Positions 52,097 through 62,038 are shown, counted from the stretch's first letter. The stretch is 64,000 nucleotides of DNA from CBDCPI01 sp965220245 (GCA_965220245.1 CBDCPI010000002.1:62001-126000), one strand, 5' to 3'. Notes: generated by a model not told the origin, from the letters alone. Translations and numbers: made by a program.

Positions 52097-54631
52097 TCAC
52101 CTTTCCGTCTTGACCCATAACGACTTTCCATCGCTGATTAGCTCTATGGTGCCATCCCGGTCCGTGCGGTAGACGGCATCGAAGCCTACTCCCTGCCCCA
52201 AGCGGTCCATCACCTCCGTCGCGGGGTGTCCGAACCGGTTGTCGGCGCCCACTGACACCACGGCGACAGCCGGGTCTACCGCGTCCAAGAATGAGGAAAT
52301 AGTCGAAGTCCGGCTTCCGTGGTGGGCCACCTTCAGGGCCGAACTCCGCACCAAGGAGGGTTCTATAGCCAACCGGGCTTCGGTCGGCATCTCAATATCG
52401 GCCGCCAGCAAGAAGCTGACTTCACCATGGACCAACCGGAGCACTACACTGCCGTTGTTCTGATCGGACACCCGGCTCCCAGGGTTCGGCTCCGCCCTGC
52501 TCCGCTCACCCTGAGCGAAGTCGAAGGGCGGGTTCAGCACTTCCAAGACGACTTCAGGTTCCAAAAGGACCCGATACCCATCAGTTACCAAGATTCTTGG
52601 TGTGGCGCTGCGCTCCACGCTGGCCTGCCACTGAGGATACATGGCGCGGTCCGGGTCTTCCAGCCCCACCAGCACCGAGGCTACTTGGTACCGTTCCAAC
52701 ACCTTGAGCAGTCCGCGGCTGTGGTCCGCGTCCAGATGCGTCAACACCACCAAGTCCAGACTACGGTCTCCGGCAGGGAGAGGTCCGGTTAGAGCGGTAG
52801 TGGCGCTCTCCCATGCCGGTCCCCCATCCACCAAGATTTGCTTTTCAGCAGGCGTGACGATAAGGGCGCTATCGCCTTGCCCCACGTCAAAGAAGTATAG
52901 GTGCAAGCGGCCGTCAGGGCCGCTGAGTATCTGCGTCCAAATAAAGACACCGGGGACGGCGAGCACAATCAACATCGTGATAACCGCCAGGGGTGTGCCG
53001 CCAGCCTGCGGCACTCCTTGTATCACCACCGCCCTCGGCCGAAATAGCTTGCCTAAAAATGAACCGTGCCGGACCCGATGGCCCATCCCAGGGACGAACA
53101 GCATTAAGAAAGCCAACGCCAAATACCATGCCCAAATCAGCTTGGGGCCCAACCAGGCTCCGGGCACGGTGATTCCGGGCGCCCATTCGACCAACTCCAC
53201 CAGGTAGGTGAGGGGTCCCCAGGCTACCCAACCGGCTAACTGGCCCAAGGCCGGATGAATTAGCCCCAAAACTGCGGTGGCCAAAGCTCCGACGAGAATC
53301 AATGGCAATGCCGGCAAGGCTAACATGGTGAAAAGAATTCCTAGCAGCGGCACCCGGTCAAAGTTGAATGCGACTAAAGGCCAGGTGGCCAGCGTGGCCG
53401 CCAAGGAAATTACCGCCGCCGCCGTTACCCACCTCAGCAACCCCATAGACCAAGGATTGCGCCACCAAGAACCCGCGGGGACCCGGTTGACCACGTTAGC
53501 CACGACGGCGTTCTGTAGTGGCAGCGCCAGGGCGATTCCGGACATGGCAGCAAAGCTGAGCTGGAAAGAGACTTGGTAAAGCACCTGAGGGTTATAGGCC
53601 GTCATCGCCGCCGCGCTCAAGGCAAGGGCCGGTAATACGCTGCGGGGACGGCCCAACCCCAGTGCAGCCAAATACACGGTGCCCATGATGGCCGCCCGCA
53701 CCACCGAGGGTGGCAGTCCGCAAAGCAGGGCGTAACACCAGACTAGGACCAATGGAATCACCAGGTAGACTCCCCAGCGCCGGCCTAAGATACCGCCAGC
53801 GGCAGCTAGAGCAAATACCATCAGGGTTCCCACATGCAGGCCGGAGATGGCTAGGAGGTGCGAAGTCCCGGTACTTCGGAATTCCTCTTCCAAGTGGTCT
53901 TCGACCCGGTCCCTCTTCCCTAACAGCAAGGCTTGGGCCACTGCCGATTGGGGGACCAGCAAAGCGTCCTCAAGGGCGGCCGACAACTTCTGCCGCAGGG
54001 CGAAAACATGACCGCGCCAGCCGCGGCCGGATTCGTTCCCTCGGTCGAGTAGCGAGACCTCTCGGGCAAACACCACACCGGTGATGCCTTGGTTGGCCAG
54101 ATAGGCCGGATAGTCGAACTCGGCCAGTTTTTCGGGAAGCTCTGTCCTTCCCTCCAGCAGCACGGTATCGCCATACCGGTAATAAGGCGGCTGGCGGGAG
54201 GAGGGTAGTGAGCCGGACGGGTCGGCGTAGACCAGAACTTTTTTATCGACGAATTGCCGGCCGCCCCGGCTATTCACCGCGTCGACCGCGATAACCAGCT
54301 TGATGCGCTGGGGCTTTAGCTCCGGGTCGTCGACAATCCGACCCTGTAGAGTTACCGGAGCCCTCGACTCCATTGACCCCGGAGCTACCGACACCGGGGA
54401 TACTGGCAATACCGGGACCACCGGTCCAGCGCCCACGCTGACTCGAACCAGCGCCAGCAGCAGCACCGCGGCCAGCACTGTTGGCCAAAGGGATGCCCGG
54501 TACAGCCGGAATATTGCTCCAACGGCCAACGCCGCCAGCAGCAACAATATTAACGGCAGCACAGGAGGGTCGAACTTTTGGCCGATGAAGACGCCGGCCA
54601 ACCAGCCAGCAGACAGGAGCGCCAGTTTCAT
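52097..54631 (-). CDS. comEC: ComEC/Rec2 DNA-uptake channel protein
   Basis: 844 residues. N-terminal membrane part with OB-like domain (RAPVTLQGRIVDDPELKPQ), the competence domain (GTSHLLAISGLHVGTLMVFA, LCGLPPSVVRAAIMG) with many helices, and a C-terminal metallo-beta-lactamase-like domain (YFFDVGQGDSALIVTP, VVLTHLDADHSRGLLKVL, LKVAHHGSRTST). It moves single-stranded DNA across the inner membrane. In the C-terminal domain the segment FDFAQGERSRAEP (52490-52530) is a translated REP-like word inserted in frame. comEA lies upstream on the same strand, separated by a type A element. Confidence 0.92.
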   Translation of the reverse strand: MKLALLSAGWLAGVFIGQKFDPPVLPLILLLLAALAVGAIFRLYRASLWPTVLAAVLLLALVRVSVGAGPVVPVLPVSPVSVAPGSMESRAPVTLQGRIVDDPELKPQRIKLVIAVDAVNSRGGRQFVDKKVLVYADPSGSLPSSRQPPYYRYGDTVLLEGRTELPEKLAEFDYPAYLANQGITGVVFAREVSLLDRGNESGRGWRGHVFALRQKLSAALEDALLVPQSAVAQALLLGKRDRVEDHLEEEFRSTGTSHLLAISGLHVGTLMVFALAAAGGILGRRWGVYLVIPLVLVWCYALLCGLPPSVVRAAIMGTVYLAALGLGRPRSVLPALALSAAAMTAYNPQVLYQVSFQLSFAAMSGIALALPLQNAVVANVVNRVPAGSWWRNPWSMGLLRWVTAAAVISLAATLATWPLVAFNFDRVPLLGILFTMLALPALPLILVGALATAVLGLIHPALGQLAGWVAWGPLTYLVELVEWAPGITVPGAWLGPKLIWAWYLALAFLMLFVPGMGHRVRHGSFLGKLFRPRAVVIQGVPQAGGTPLAVITMLIVLAVPGVFIWTQILSGPDGRLHLYFFDVGQGDSALIVTPAEKQILVDGGPAWESATTALTGPLPAGDRSLDLVVLTHLDADHSRGLLKVLERYQVASVLVGLEDPDRAMYPQWQASVERSATPRILVTDGYRVLLEPEVVLEVLNPPFDFAQGERSRAEPNPGSRVSDQNNGSVVLRLVHGEVSFLLAADIEMPTEARLAIEPSLVRSSALKVAHHGSRTSTISSFLDAVDPAVAVVSVGADNRFGHPATEVMDRLGQGVGFDAVYRTDRDGTIELISDGKSLWVKTER

Positions 54632-54665
54632 CTGTGGCTATCGACTCGTAGCAGCCTCATCGACA

Positions 54666-54840
54666 CAGGGCCTTTTCATTCTCATTCTGAGCCCCCTTTC
54701 TGTAATTAACATGAAAATACCTAACCCGTCATTCCCGCGCAGGCGGGAATCCAGAAGTTCCAGGCACAAGGACTGCCACTGGCTGGTAACATCTCTGGAC
54801 TCCCGCTTTCGCGGGAGAGACGATGAATGAAAAGACCCTG
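54666..54840. repeat. Type A element between comEA and comEC
   Basis: 175 bp, ends CAGGGCCTTTTCATTCTC and GAATGAAAAGACCCTG. Perfect 9-bp flanking duplication TCATCGACA (54657-54665 and 54841-54849). It separates two genes that usually form one operon. Confidence 0.87.
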
Positions 54841-54870
54841 TCATCGACAAAGGTGACCTTGGCGGTGCCC

Positions 54871-55539
54871 TCAGCAAACCGAAATCAGGTCTCGGATGCC
54901 CTCTAAGGTAACCGGACCAATGCCCGTGACGTTTAATACTTCGTCGATTGACTGGAAGGGTCCGTGTGCCTCCCGGTAGCTGGCAATACCGCTGGCGCGG
55001 ATCGGGCCAATTCCGGGCAGTTGTTCAAGTTCGTGGGTAGAGGCCGAGTTGAGATCGGTCAAGCCCCCACAATGCTCCGCACCGGTGGCTGCGGCACTCC
55101 GGGGGCCGGTACCCGGTTCCGGACCCCGGAGCGATGGGGTACCGTGAACAAATTGGGGCGTAGGCGCCTCTCCCAAGCGGGGTATGTGGTAATGGCCCTC
55201 ATCCTGAACGCGGACCGCCAGATTGATGGCTTCAAGCTGGGCCTCAGTGGAAGCGCCTCCGGCAGCCTCCACTGCTTGTTGCAGGCGGTCGGTGGGGCGC
55301 AGGGAATACACCCCTGGGTTACGCACCGCCCCGCTGACGTAGACTTGGAGGGTCTCGGGTTCCCCGTCCGGCGGCGTCTCGCTGGCGGCGTTATCGTTAG
55401 CCTCGGGAGTAGGCAGCATGACCTGGATCGGCGCATTGTCATCGCCCTGAAGGAACAACACCATCGCGCCTAAAACCAAGGCCGCGGCGAGCGCGCCCAG
55501 AGTAAATGCAGCCAGTGTCTTGAGAGAAAGCAAGCCCAT
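54871..55539 (-). CDS. comEA: ComEA-like DNA-binding protein (SLBB plus helix-hairpin-helix)
   Basis: 222 residues. An N-terminal membrane anchor (LAAFTLGALAAALVLGAMVLFLQG), an SLBB-type domain (LQVYVSGAVRNPGVYSLRPTDRL) and C-terminal tandem helix-hairpin-helix motifs (LNSASTHELEQLPGIGPIRA, IDEVLNVTGIGPVTLEGI). Binds incoming double-stranded DNA outside the membrane and hands it to ComEC. Completes the only competence pair in this window. Confidence 0.9.
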   Translation of the reverse strand: MGLLSLKTLAAFTLGALAAALVLGAMVLFLQGDDNAPIQVMLPTPEANDNAASETPPDGEPETLQVYVSGAVRNPGVYSLRPTDRLQQAVEAAGGASTEAQLEAINLAVRVQDEGHYHIPRLGEAPTPQFVHGTPSLRGPEPGTGPRSAAATGAEHCGGLTDLNSASTHELEQLPGIGPIRASGIASYREAHGPFQSIDEVLNVTGIGPVTLEGIRDLISVC

Positions 55540-55640
55540 AGGAGTTAGACTCGGCGATGAGTGCTAGCAGCGGCGTCTCTTGTGCTATCTATGATGTCCG
55601 ATTATAATTTAGCCCTGTTTTAAGGGAAAGGGGCGATATA

Positions 55641-56606
55641 TTGACTACCCTCTACTCAGATTACGACGGTAAAAACGAGCTTCAAGCCTTCTTCAAGGGC
55701 AAGATTGTCCCGTTGAGCGAGGCCCGGGTCAGTGTTATGACCCACGCGCTGCACTACGCCACCGGAGTGTTCGAGGGCATCCGGGGCAACTGGAATGAAG
55801 AAAAGGGCGTAGTGTACATTTTCCGCCTGCGGGAGCACTACGAACGGCTGTTGCGAGGGTGCAAGATCCTTATGCTGGACATCCCGTACACGGTTGATGA
55901 GCTGACGGCCATCACCGTGGACTTGGTGGAGCGCAACGGCCACCGGCAGGACATCTACATCCGTCCGCTGGCATACAAGAGCGCCGAGTTGGTGGCGAAC
56001 CTGAAGCTCCAAGATTTGGCCAGCGACTTTACGCTGATTACCGTGCCCTTCGGCAACTACCTGGGCTCAGACGTGCTGCGGTGCTGCACCTCTTCGTGGC
56101 GGCGGCCCGAAGACACGATGATTCCCACCCACATCAAGAGCAGCGGCAGCTACGTCAACAGCATTTTGGCCAAGACCGAGGCCACCTTGGCAGGATTCGA
56201 CGAGGCCATAATCCTGAACCAAAAAGGTCAGGTCTGCGAAGGCTCCGGCGAAAATCTATTTATGGTTTCCCGAGGCCGGTTGGTTACTCCGGTCCTAGAA
56301 GACAATGCGTTGCCGGGGTTTACCCGCGCGACCATCATCCAGCTAGCCCAGAGTGAGTTGGGTCTGGAAGTGGTGGAAAGAAGCATCGACCGCAGCGAGC
56401 TATACCTGTCGGAAGAGATATTTCTTACCGGCACCGCCGCCCATTTGACCCCGGTAGTTGAGTTGGATAGCCGTCCCATCGCCGGGGGAGAACCTGGTCC
56501 GGTCTCTACTGCCCTGCAAAAGATGTACTTCGACATTGTATTTGGCCGTAACCCCAAGTACCTCCATTGGTGCACTGCGGCAGTGCCTCGTCTAGTTACT
56601 GCTTAA
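55641..56606 (+). CDS. ilvE: Branched-chain amino acid aminotransferase
   Basis: 321 residues from a TTG start (55641; ggaaaggggcgatata upstream). Fold type IV PLP enzyme: ARVSVMTHALHYATGVFEGIRG, YIRPLAYKSAELV, PLP lysine in THIKSSGSYVNSILAKTEA, and the cofactor loop VCEGSGENLFMVS. Transaminates 2-oxo acids to Leu, Ile and Val. A possible attenuating hairpin follows the stop at 56663-56685 (GGCACCT/AGGTGCC) without a T-run. Confidence 0.92.
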   Translation: MTTLYSDYDGKNELQAFFKGKIVPLSEARVSVMTHALHYATGVFEGIRGNWNEEKGVVYIFRLREHYERLLRGCKILMLDIPYTVDELTAITVDLVERNGHRQDIYIRPLAYKSAELVANLKLQDLASDFTLITVPFGNYLGSDVLRCCTSSWRRPEDTMIPTHIKSSGSYVNSILAKTEATLAGFDEAIILNQKGQVCEGSGENLFMVSRGRLVTPVLEDNALPGFTRATIIQLAQSELGLEVVERSIDRSELYLSEEIFLTGTAAHLTPVVELDSRPIAGGEPGPVSTALQKMYFDIVFGRNPKYLHWCTAAVPRLVTA

Positions 56607-56747
56607 CCTCCGGTACCCGAAGAAGAACGGTACCCCCAAGAACACCCTGCTCCGAGAACACCGGCACCTTGAGAACATAGGTGCCCTGAGTACACCGGAA
56701 AGGACGTCGAAGGAAGGTAGAGAACTCCTTCTGGGAGCGATTCCTAC

Positions 56748-57374
56748 GTGTCGTTAGATGGCCTAACCTGGTTTTGCATCGTAGTTTCTTCCTACCTGAT
56801 TGGCAGTATATCTCCTGCCTACCTGGCAACTCGACTCCTCACCGGCCAGGACATTCGCAAGCTCGGCGACCGGAATTCCGGGGCCGCCAACGTATTTCGT
56901 AACGTCAGCCAATGGGCCGGGGTGGTGGTCGGCATCGTCGATGTAGCCAAGGGTGCAGCGGCCGTCCTTTTAGCCCGCGGCGTTGCCGACTCCACAGCGT
57001 TGGAAATGGTTGCCGGCGTAGTTGTGCTGGCGGGGCACAACTGGCCGGTGCATTTGGGCCTGCGCGGCGGCCGGGGCGCAGCCGCCTCCGTTGGCGTCCT
57101 GATGGCGATGCTGCCATTGCTGACGGTGCCTGTGGCGGCGGTTACTTTGCTGATTTTGTTCCTGACTCGAAAGTCTACCCTTGCCCTCGGCTTCTTCTTG
57201 ATCGCGGTGCCGATATTGTCTTGGCCGGTGGGCTACGACTACCCTAAAGTCATCTACTCGGTAGCAGTCCCGGTACTGGTGGGGCTGACCCACTATTTCA
57301 CGGTTAGAGGCCATACGGTCGGCGACTCTCCGGAACCGGAGCAACCCGACGAGCGAGCATTACCACAAGGCTAG
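56748..57374 (+). CDS. plsY: Acyl-phosphate:glycerol-3-phosphate acyltransferase
   Basis: 208 residues from GTG 56748. Membrane protein with the three conserved PlsY loops: GSISPAYLATRLLTGQDIRKLGDRNSGAANVFRN, GHNWPVHLGLRGGRGAA and the later LTHYF. It makes lysophosphatidic acid in the membrane. Followed closely by two membrane-protein genes on the same strand, so likely one envelope-lipid operon. Confidence 0.93.
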   Translation: MSLDGLTWFCIVVSSYLIGSISPAYLATRLLTGQDIRKLGDRNSGAANVFRNVSQWAGVVVGIVDVAKGAAAVLLARGVADSTALEMVAGVVVLAGHNWPVHLGLRGGRGAAASVGVLMAMLPLLTVPVAAVTLLILFLTRKSTLALGFFLIAVPILSWPVGYDYPKVIYSVAVPVLVGLTHYFTVRGHTVGDSPEPEQPDERALPQG

Positions 57375-57382
57375 CCGCTACC

Positions 57383-57838
57383 TTGACCGGTTCCTTTCTA
57401 GTTGACTACTTTCTGCTGGTATTGCTGTCGTCCTGCGGTGTGTTCCAGACCATCGCGGCCTACAACAACCTCAAGGGCGTGCAGTTCTTCAAGAGCCGCC
57501 TTGGTTCCTTTCTGCTCGGACTATCATTGGTAACCGCCGCCTTTACTTGGTTTTACTTGTCCGGACCGCGAAACGTACCCGATACTGCCTTGGGGCTAAA
57601 CGGCAACGAGCAGTTCGCTTACTTTTTCGCCGGTCTGGGGACTGCCCTCGCCGCTACGTTGGTCCTCACTTCTCTAAGAAACTGGCCCCTCGGCGCTGGG
57701 CGCACCCAGTTGCCAGCCGGGCTGGACGCACTCCGGGAGAGCACCTACCTGCGAGCGCTGTATTTGGCCTACCGGCGCTGGAAGGGGTGGATACCTGGCA
57801 CATCCCCGGTTTTCCCGGAACGGGGCAGCCATTCCTGA
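57383..57838 (+). CDS. Hypothetical membrane protein, 151 aa
   Basis: From TTG 57383, 8 bp after plsY. Three hydrophobic helices: FLVDYFLLVLLSSCGVFQTIA, FLLGLSLVTAAFTWFYLSG and FAYFFAGLGTALAATLVLTSL. Unrecognised family. Its TGA overlaps the ATG of the next gene by one base (TGATG), so it is translated with the PAP2-like gene. Confidence 0.65.
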   Translation: MTGSFLVDYFLLVLLSSCGVFQTIAAYNNLKGVQFFKSRLGSFLLGLSLVTAAFTWFYLSGPRNVPDTALGLNGNEQFAYFFAGLGTALAATLVLTSLRNWPLGAGRTQLPAGLDALRESTYLRALYLAYRRWKGWIPGTSPVFPERGSHS

Positions 57839-58428
57839 TGGATGCGTTAGTGGAGCTAGAGGCGGGACTCGTTGCCTGGCTTAACCAAGGAGTGGGCCAG
57901 TCCACGTTATTGGACCAGATCACCTACCTGTTGGTTAGCGACTACTTTCTCCCCTTGTTGATGTGCTTTTGGGGCGTAGGGCTATGGTTTCGAGGGTCCG
58001 ACACGTTAATCCGTAGCAAAAATCAAAAGGCCGTGCTGGCATCGGCCATTTCCCTGGGCTTTGCCAACCTGGCGGTCTTGGTGCTGAACCTATTTATTTT
58101 CCGGGACCGCCCTTTGGTAGATTACGAGCTTTCCAACCTGCTGTACCCTCCCACCGATTCTTCCTTTCCGGCCAACCCGGCGGCATTGTCCTTTGCTTTC
58201 GCCGCCGCCCTTTGGCTCGGTAACCGGCGGGCGGCGGCGGTCCCGTTCTTCCTAGCGGGCCTCTGGAGTTTCACGCGGCTATACAATGGCCTATTCTATC
58301 CCAGCGACGTAGTCGCCGGCGGGTTAATCGGCGTGGCGGTCGCTTGCTTGGTTACCCTGGCAATGGCGCCAATCGGACCGTTGATCGACCGGCTGCTGAG
58401 AGGAGTCCGGGTCCTGCATCTGGCATGA
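57838..58428 (+). CDS. PAP2-like phosphatase fold protein with degenerate active site
   Basis: 196 residues from ATG 57838. It has the PAP2 topology and the Arg-Pro of motif 1 (IFRDRPLVD). Motif 2, normally PSGH, reads FPANPAA with the His replaced; motif 3, normally SRxxxxxHxxxD, reads TRLYNGLFYPSDVVAG with the His replaced by Phe. Both catalytic histidines are therefore missing. The fold is kept but phosphatase activity is unlikely; perhaps a lipid-binding or transport role. Co-transcribed with plsY. Confidence 0.75.
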   Translation: MDALVELEAGLVAWLNQGVGQSTLLDQITYLLVSDYFLPLLMCFWGVGLWFRGSDTLIRSKNQKAVLASAISLGFANLAVLVLNLFIFRDRPLVDYELSNLLYPPTDSSFPANPAALSFAFAAALWLGNRRAAAVPFFLAGLWSFTRLYNGLFYPSDVVAGGLIGVAVACLVTLAMAPIGPLIDRLLRGVRVLHLA

Positions 58429-58492
58429 ACGCCATTATCTCTAATGGGGCCTGTGTTATACTCCAAGCTAACCGGTAAAGGCGAGGATTACG

Positions 58493-59121
58493 GTGATGGG
58501 CGGGCTACGGGTAAGGGGTGATGTTACTGGGATTATCCTGGCTGGCGGCCGAAGTCGGCGTCCGGGGCGGAATAAAGCGCTGGAATCCATCGGCGGCCAA
58601 CCCTTGGTCCAGAGAGTGGCAGACCATCTCTCCCAAGTAACCGATGACCTTTCATTGGTGGTGGCCGAACCGGAACAGGGCGATTCCTTGCCCGTGTCAG
58701 GACCCCATCGAGTTGTGTTGGACCTCCACCCGGGAGGCGGGTCCCTCGGCGGCATCTACTCCGGTTTGTCCGCCGCCAAGCACCAGTGGGGCATCGTAGT
58801 GGCCTGCGATATGCCCTTCCTTAACCTGGACTGCTGCGCCGCATGTTGCAACTCCGCGAGGGCGTCGATGCGGTGGTGCCGGTGCTTCAAGGACGCCCCG
58901 AACCAACCCACGCGGTGTATTCCAAAGCCTGTTTGCCTCACATGGAGCAATCGCTACTATCCGGACAGCTAAAAATTTCCGGCTTCTACGACCAGATTAA
59001 CGTGTCTTACGTTTCCGAAGACGAGATAGCCTCACTGGACCCGGACTTCCTCAGCTTCTTCAACGTCAACACTCCTGACGACTTGGAAAAGGTCCTGGCT
59101 TGGGCCGAGCAAGGGAGGTGA
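58493..59121 (+). pseudogene. mobA: Molybdenum cofactor guanylyltransferase (MobA) with -1 frameshift
   Basis: The N-terminal half (from GTG 58493 or ATG 58496) has the nucleotide-binding motif IILAGGRSRRPGRNKAL and CDMPFLNLD. Near 58830 the frame breaks: the continuation LRRMLQLREGVDAVVPVL ... YDQINVSYVSEDEIASLDPDFLSFFNVNTPDDL lies one frame away (-1), ending at 59121. A missing C in what was probably gac-ctg-ctg would explain it. An intact protein would be ~208 residues and would attach GMP to molybdopterin. Adjacent genes for Mo/W enzymes are also broken. Confidence 0.85.
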
Positions 59122-59148
59122 GGCTGCCGGTGAGCCCCCGGTGAGTTC

Positions 59149-59460
59149 ATGGGAAGTAAAAACCGGAAAGTAAAAACCCTTTTTCCGGTACGGGTGGAGC
59201 TTTTTGGCACCTCTCGTATTCGGGCCGGGAGGAACGAGATCGAGCTGATGCTGGGCGAAGGCTGTGACCAACCTACGATAGTGCAAGCCTTGGCGGCCGC
59301 CTGTCCGTAACTGGTCGGCCAAGCTATTCTTAAAGACTTGACCGGTCTCCAAGATGGGTTCGTGTTCAACGTCGACGGCAAAGAGTTCGTGGCTGACAAT
59401 CGGCTCAACCTCGGGCCCGGAGATTCATTATTGCTTCTTTCCAGCCAAGCGGGGGGCTAA
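59149..59460 (+). pseudogene. MoaD/ThiS-like sulfur carrier with internal TAA
   Basis: 103 codons from ATG 59149: a beta-grasp protein (LFPVRVELFGTSRIRAGRNEIELML ... LQDGFVFNVDGKEFVADNRLNLGPGDSLLLL) ending in Gly-Gly (SSQAGG), the C-terminus that is adenylated and thiocarboxylated in MoaD proteins. Codon 54 is TAA (59308-59310), where relatives usually have Glu (ACPEL). Such MoaD-like proteins accompany tungsten-containing AOR genes. A GAA-to-TAA nonsense change is the simplest reading. Confidence 0.8.
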
Positions 59461-59465
59461 GCGGC

Positions 59466-61303
59466 ATGTTCGGTTACCATGGGCGGGTCTTGGTCGGAGA
59501 CCTCAGCCAGCGGACCCATCGCTGGGACGAGGTTCCGAGGCGGTGCTGCGCGGCTTCATCGGCGGTATCGGCCTTGGCGCTTACCTGTTGTACAAGTATT
59601 GCCCGCCCGGAGCCGATCCGTGGGGGCCGGACAACCCGCTAATCTTTGCCGGTAGCCCCCTCATCGGCACCCGGCTGACCACCTCCAGCAAGTTCGCGGT
59701 CGTCACCAAATCTCCCCTTACCGGGTTCATCGGCGACTCCCTGTCTTCCAGCTATCTGGCCAACGAGTTGAAAAAAAGCTGCGGTGACGCTCTGGTAATC
59801 ACGGGAAAGTCCGACACCCCGCTGCTATTGCACATCGATTCCGGCCAGCCCCGGTACTTGAACGCTACCGAGTTCATGGGTCTGGGCACGACGGAAACCG
59901 AGGGCGCGGTAAAGGACTATCTCGGGGACTGGCGGGTGCGGGTGGCTTCCATCGGTCCCGCGGGGGAACGGTTGGTGCGCTACGCCACCATTGCCAACGA
60001 CGGAGGCCGCCACGCCGGCCGCTGCGGCAGCGGAGCCGTGATGGGCTCCAAGAACCTGAAAGCCTTGGCCCTTCGCGGCGCGGACACGGTGGAGGTGCGC
60101 GGCCCCGGCAGCATTCATGAGTACGGTATCGACTTGGCCCGGCGCAGTTTGGGACAAGCCACCGAGAAGTACCGGGCCCTCGGCACCATGGCCAACGCGT
60201 CGGTCTTCAATCGCTTGGCCACCCTGCCCACGCATAACTTTCAGCAGTCTACTTTTGACGGGGCGGAGGAAGTTGCCGGGGAACGTTTGCACCAAGATCA
60301 TCTGGAAAAGAATGCCCACTGCGCCGGTTGCACCATCGGTTGCGAGAAGGTCCTGGTTGCCAAGGACAAGGGTGAGAAGCAACGAAGCCGCTTGGAGTAC
60401 CAAAGCCTGTTTGCTCTGGGCCCTCTGTGCGGGGTCAACGACCCCAATACGGTGATCCGGGCCGCCGCCCGGTGTGACCACCTCGGGTTGGACACCATTA
60501 GCGCCGGAGTGACCATCGCTTGGGCAATGGAGTGTTTTGAACGCGGTCTGCTGACCAAAGAGAAATGCGGTGGCATCAATCTTAGCTTCGGCGATGGCGA
60601 CGGGGTGCTCGCCGCCTTAGACTTGACCGGTCGCAGGGGAGGGTTGGGCGACCTTCTGGCTGAAGGGACCCGCCGCGCCGCCGAGATAGTCGGGGGAAGC
60701 TCCGAGCATTGGGCCATGCACGTCAAGGGTCTGGAGATACCCGGCTATGAGCCCCGCAGTCTGAAGACCATGGCGCTGGGCTTGGCGGTCAGCCCCCGGG
60801 GCGCTTGCCATAACCGCTCATCGGCCTACGAGGCCGATTTTTCCAGCCGGGTAGACCGGTTGACGGTAGATGACCGGCGGGGCTCGATTGCTGCCGAGAC
60901 CGAGGACTTTGCAACGGTCCTCGATTCCCTCATTTGGTGCAAGTTCCTTCGTAAAGCCTTTGATGACTTCTATAGAGAATCGTCCTGGGTCTACACCATG
61001 GTAACCGGGTGGGATACCTCTGCGGAGGACTTGGCCCGAGCGGGGGAAAGGATCAACAACCTCAAGAAACTTTTCAACATCCGGGAAGGCTGGAGAAGGT
61101 CCGACGACACCATGCCGCCCCGAGTCCTTGAGGAAACCCTGCCCACCGGCGTCGCCGCCGGGACCGGACTCACTCGTGACGAGTTGGACCGAATGATCGC
61201 CGATTACTATCAGGCCCGGGGCTGGGACGGGGACGGGACGATTCCCGAGGCCAAACTGGTCGAGTTGGGCTTGCCCGAAATGGTCCCTAGCCTGGCTCGA
61301 TAG
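59466..61303 (+). pseudogene. Aldehyde:ferredoxin oxidoreductase-family protein with -1 frameshift near its start
   Basis: It starts at ATG 59466 (MFGYHGRVLVGDLSQRTHRWDEV), then after a -1 shift near 59528 continues as EAVLRGFIGGIGLGAYLLYKYCP. The rest is a full AOR: SPLTGFIGDSLSSSYLANELK, ATIANDGGRHAGRCGSGAVMGSKNLKA, the cluster cysteines in HCAGCTIGCEKV and the late Cys in SPRGACHNRSSAYEAD. Family members oxidise aldehydes with tungstopterin and a [4Fe-4S] cluster. Downstream of the frameshift the sequence is undisturbed for ~590 codons, so the lesion is recent or a translation start inside could give a truncated protein. Confidence 0.85.
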
Positions 61304-61316
61304 GCCACGACGTGAA

Positions 61317-62028
61317 ATGGAACGCGAAGAACTCCGGCCTCTGTTGAGGCAGCGGTTCCCCCGGGGACGTACCTACCTGCTCCCGGCGCTGCACTTTTTA
61401 CAGCATGAGTTGGGCTATCTGCCCGAGTGGGCCCTCCAAACGGTAAGCTGGCATCTCCGGGTCCCGGCCAGCGAGGTCTACGGGGCGGCCACCAGCTATA
61501 GCGAGTTGCGGATAGATGCGCTGCCTAAGCACTTGGTCCGGGTGTGCACCGGGTTGAGTTGCCGCGTGGCCGGCGGTCAGCAGCTTATGGACTACTTGTC
61601 CCAGCGCTTGGGTATTCAACCGGGAGAAACTACGGTCGACGGTAAAATAGGTCTGGAAGAGACCTCCTGCGGGTTTCTCTGCGCGGTGGCTCCGGCGGTA
61701 GAGGTAGACCACCGGTGGCAAGGCCGCGCCGATACCGGACTGTGGTCCGGCTCTTGGCAGAGTTGGTCTAAGGTGCCGTCCTATTCGGAGTTGCGCCAAG
61801 CCACAGTCCAATGCCGGGAAGCCGCCGCGTCAGGGAAAGTGCGGGTAACGGTGCAAGTGGGCCATTGCAGCCAGGCGGTCGGCGCCGCCCGATGACTTGG
61901 CGGAGTTGCGTTACTTGACGGAGATCGTAAGCTCCGCTTCACTGTGCGGCTTGGGGCAAATGGCGGGCAACCCCATCAATAGCGCTCTGCACTTTTTCGG
62001 AGAGAAGTTGGAGAAATTGGTCAGTTGA
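61317..62028 (+). pseudogene. NuoE/NuoF-type formate dehydrogenase/hydrogenase diaphorase gene with NuoF mostly deleted
   Basis: The NuoE-like part (61317 to ~61830) is complete: LPALHFLQHELGYLPEWALQ and the [2Fe-2S] cysteines in VCTGLSCRV and SCGFLCAVAPAV. It continues into the first residues of a NuoF domain (GKVRVTVQVGHCSQAVGA), then jumps out of frame to the NuoF C-terminal end (DLAELRYLTEIVSSASLCGLGQMAGNPINSALHFF), ending at 62028. The NADH/FMN-binding core and the [4Fe-4S] motif of NuoF (several hundred codons) are missing at ~61895. Between AOR and fdhA, as in intact NAD-linked formate dehydrogenase operons. Confidence 0.82.
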
Positions 62029-62038
62029 GGACCAGCCC

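Noticed and set aside
59308..59310. Internal stop in the MoaD-like gene as recoding
   Set aside because: The codon is TAA, which has no known recoding to an amino acid in bacteria of this type; neighbouring genes are also broken, so nonsense is simpler.
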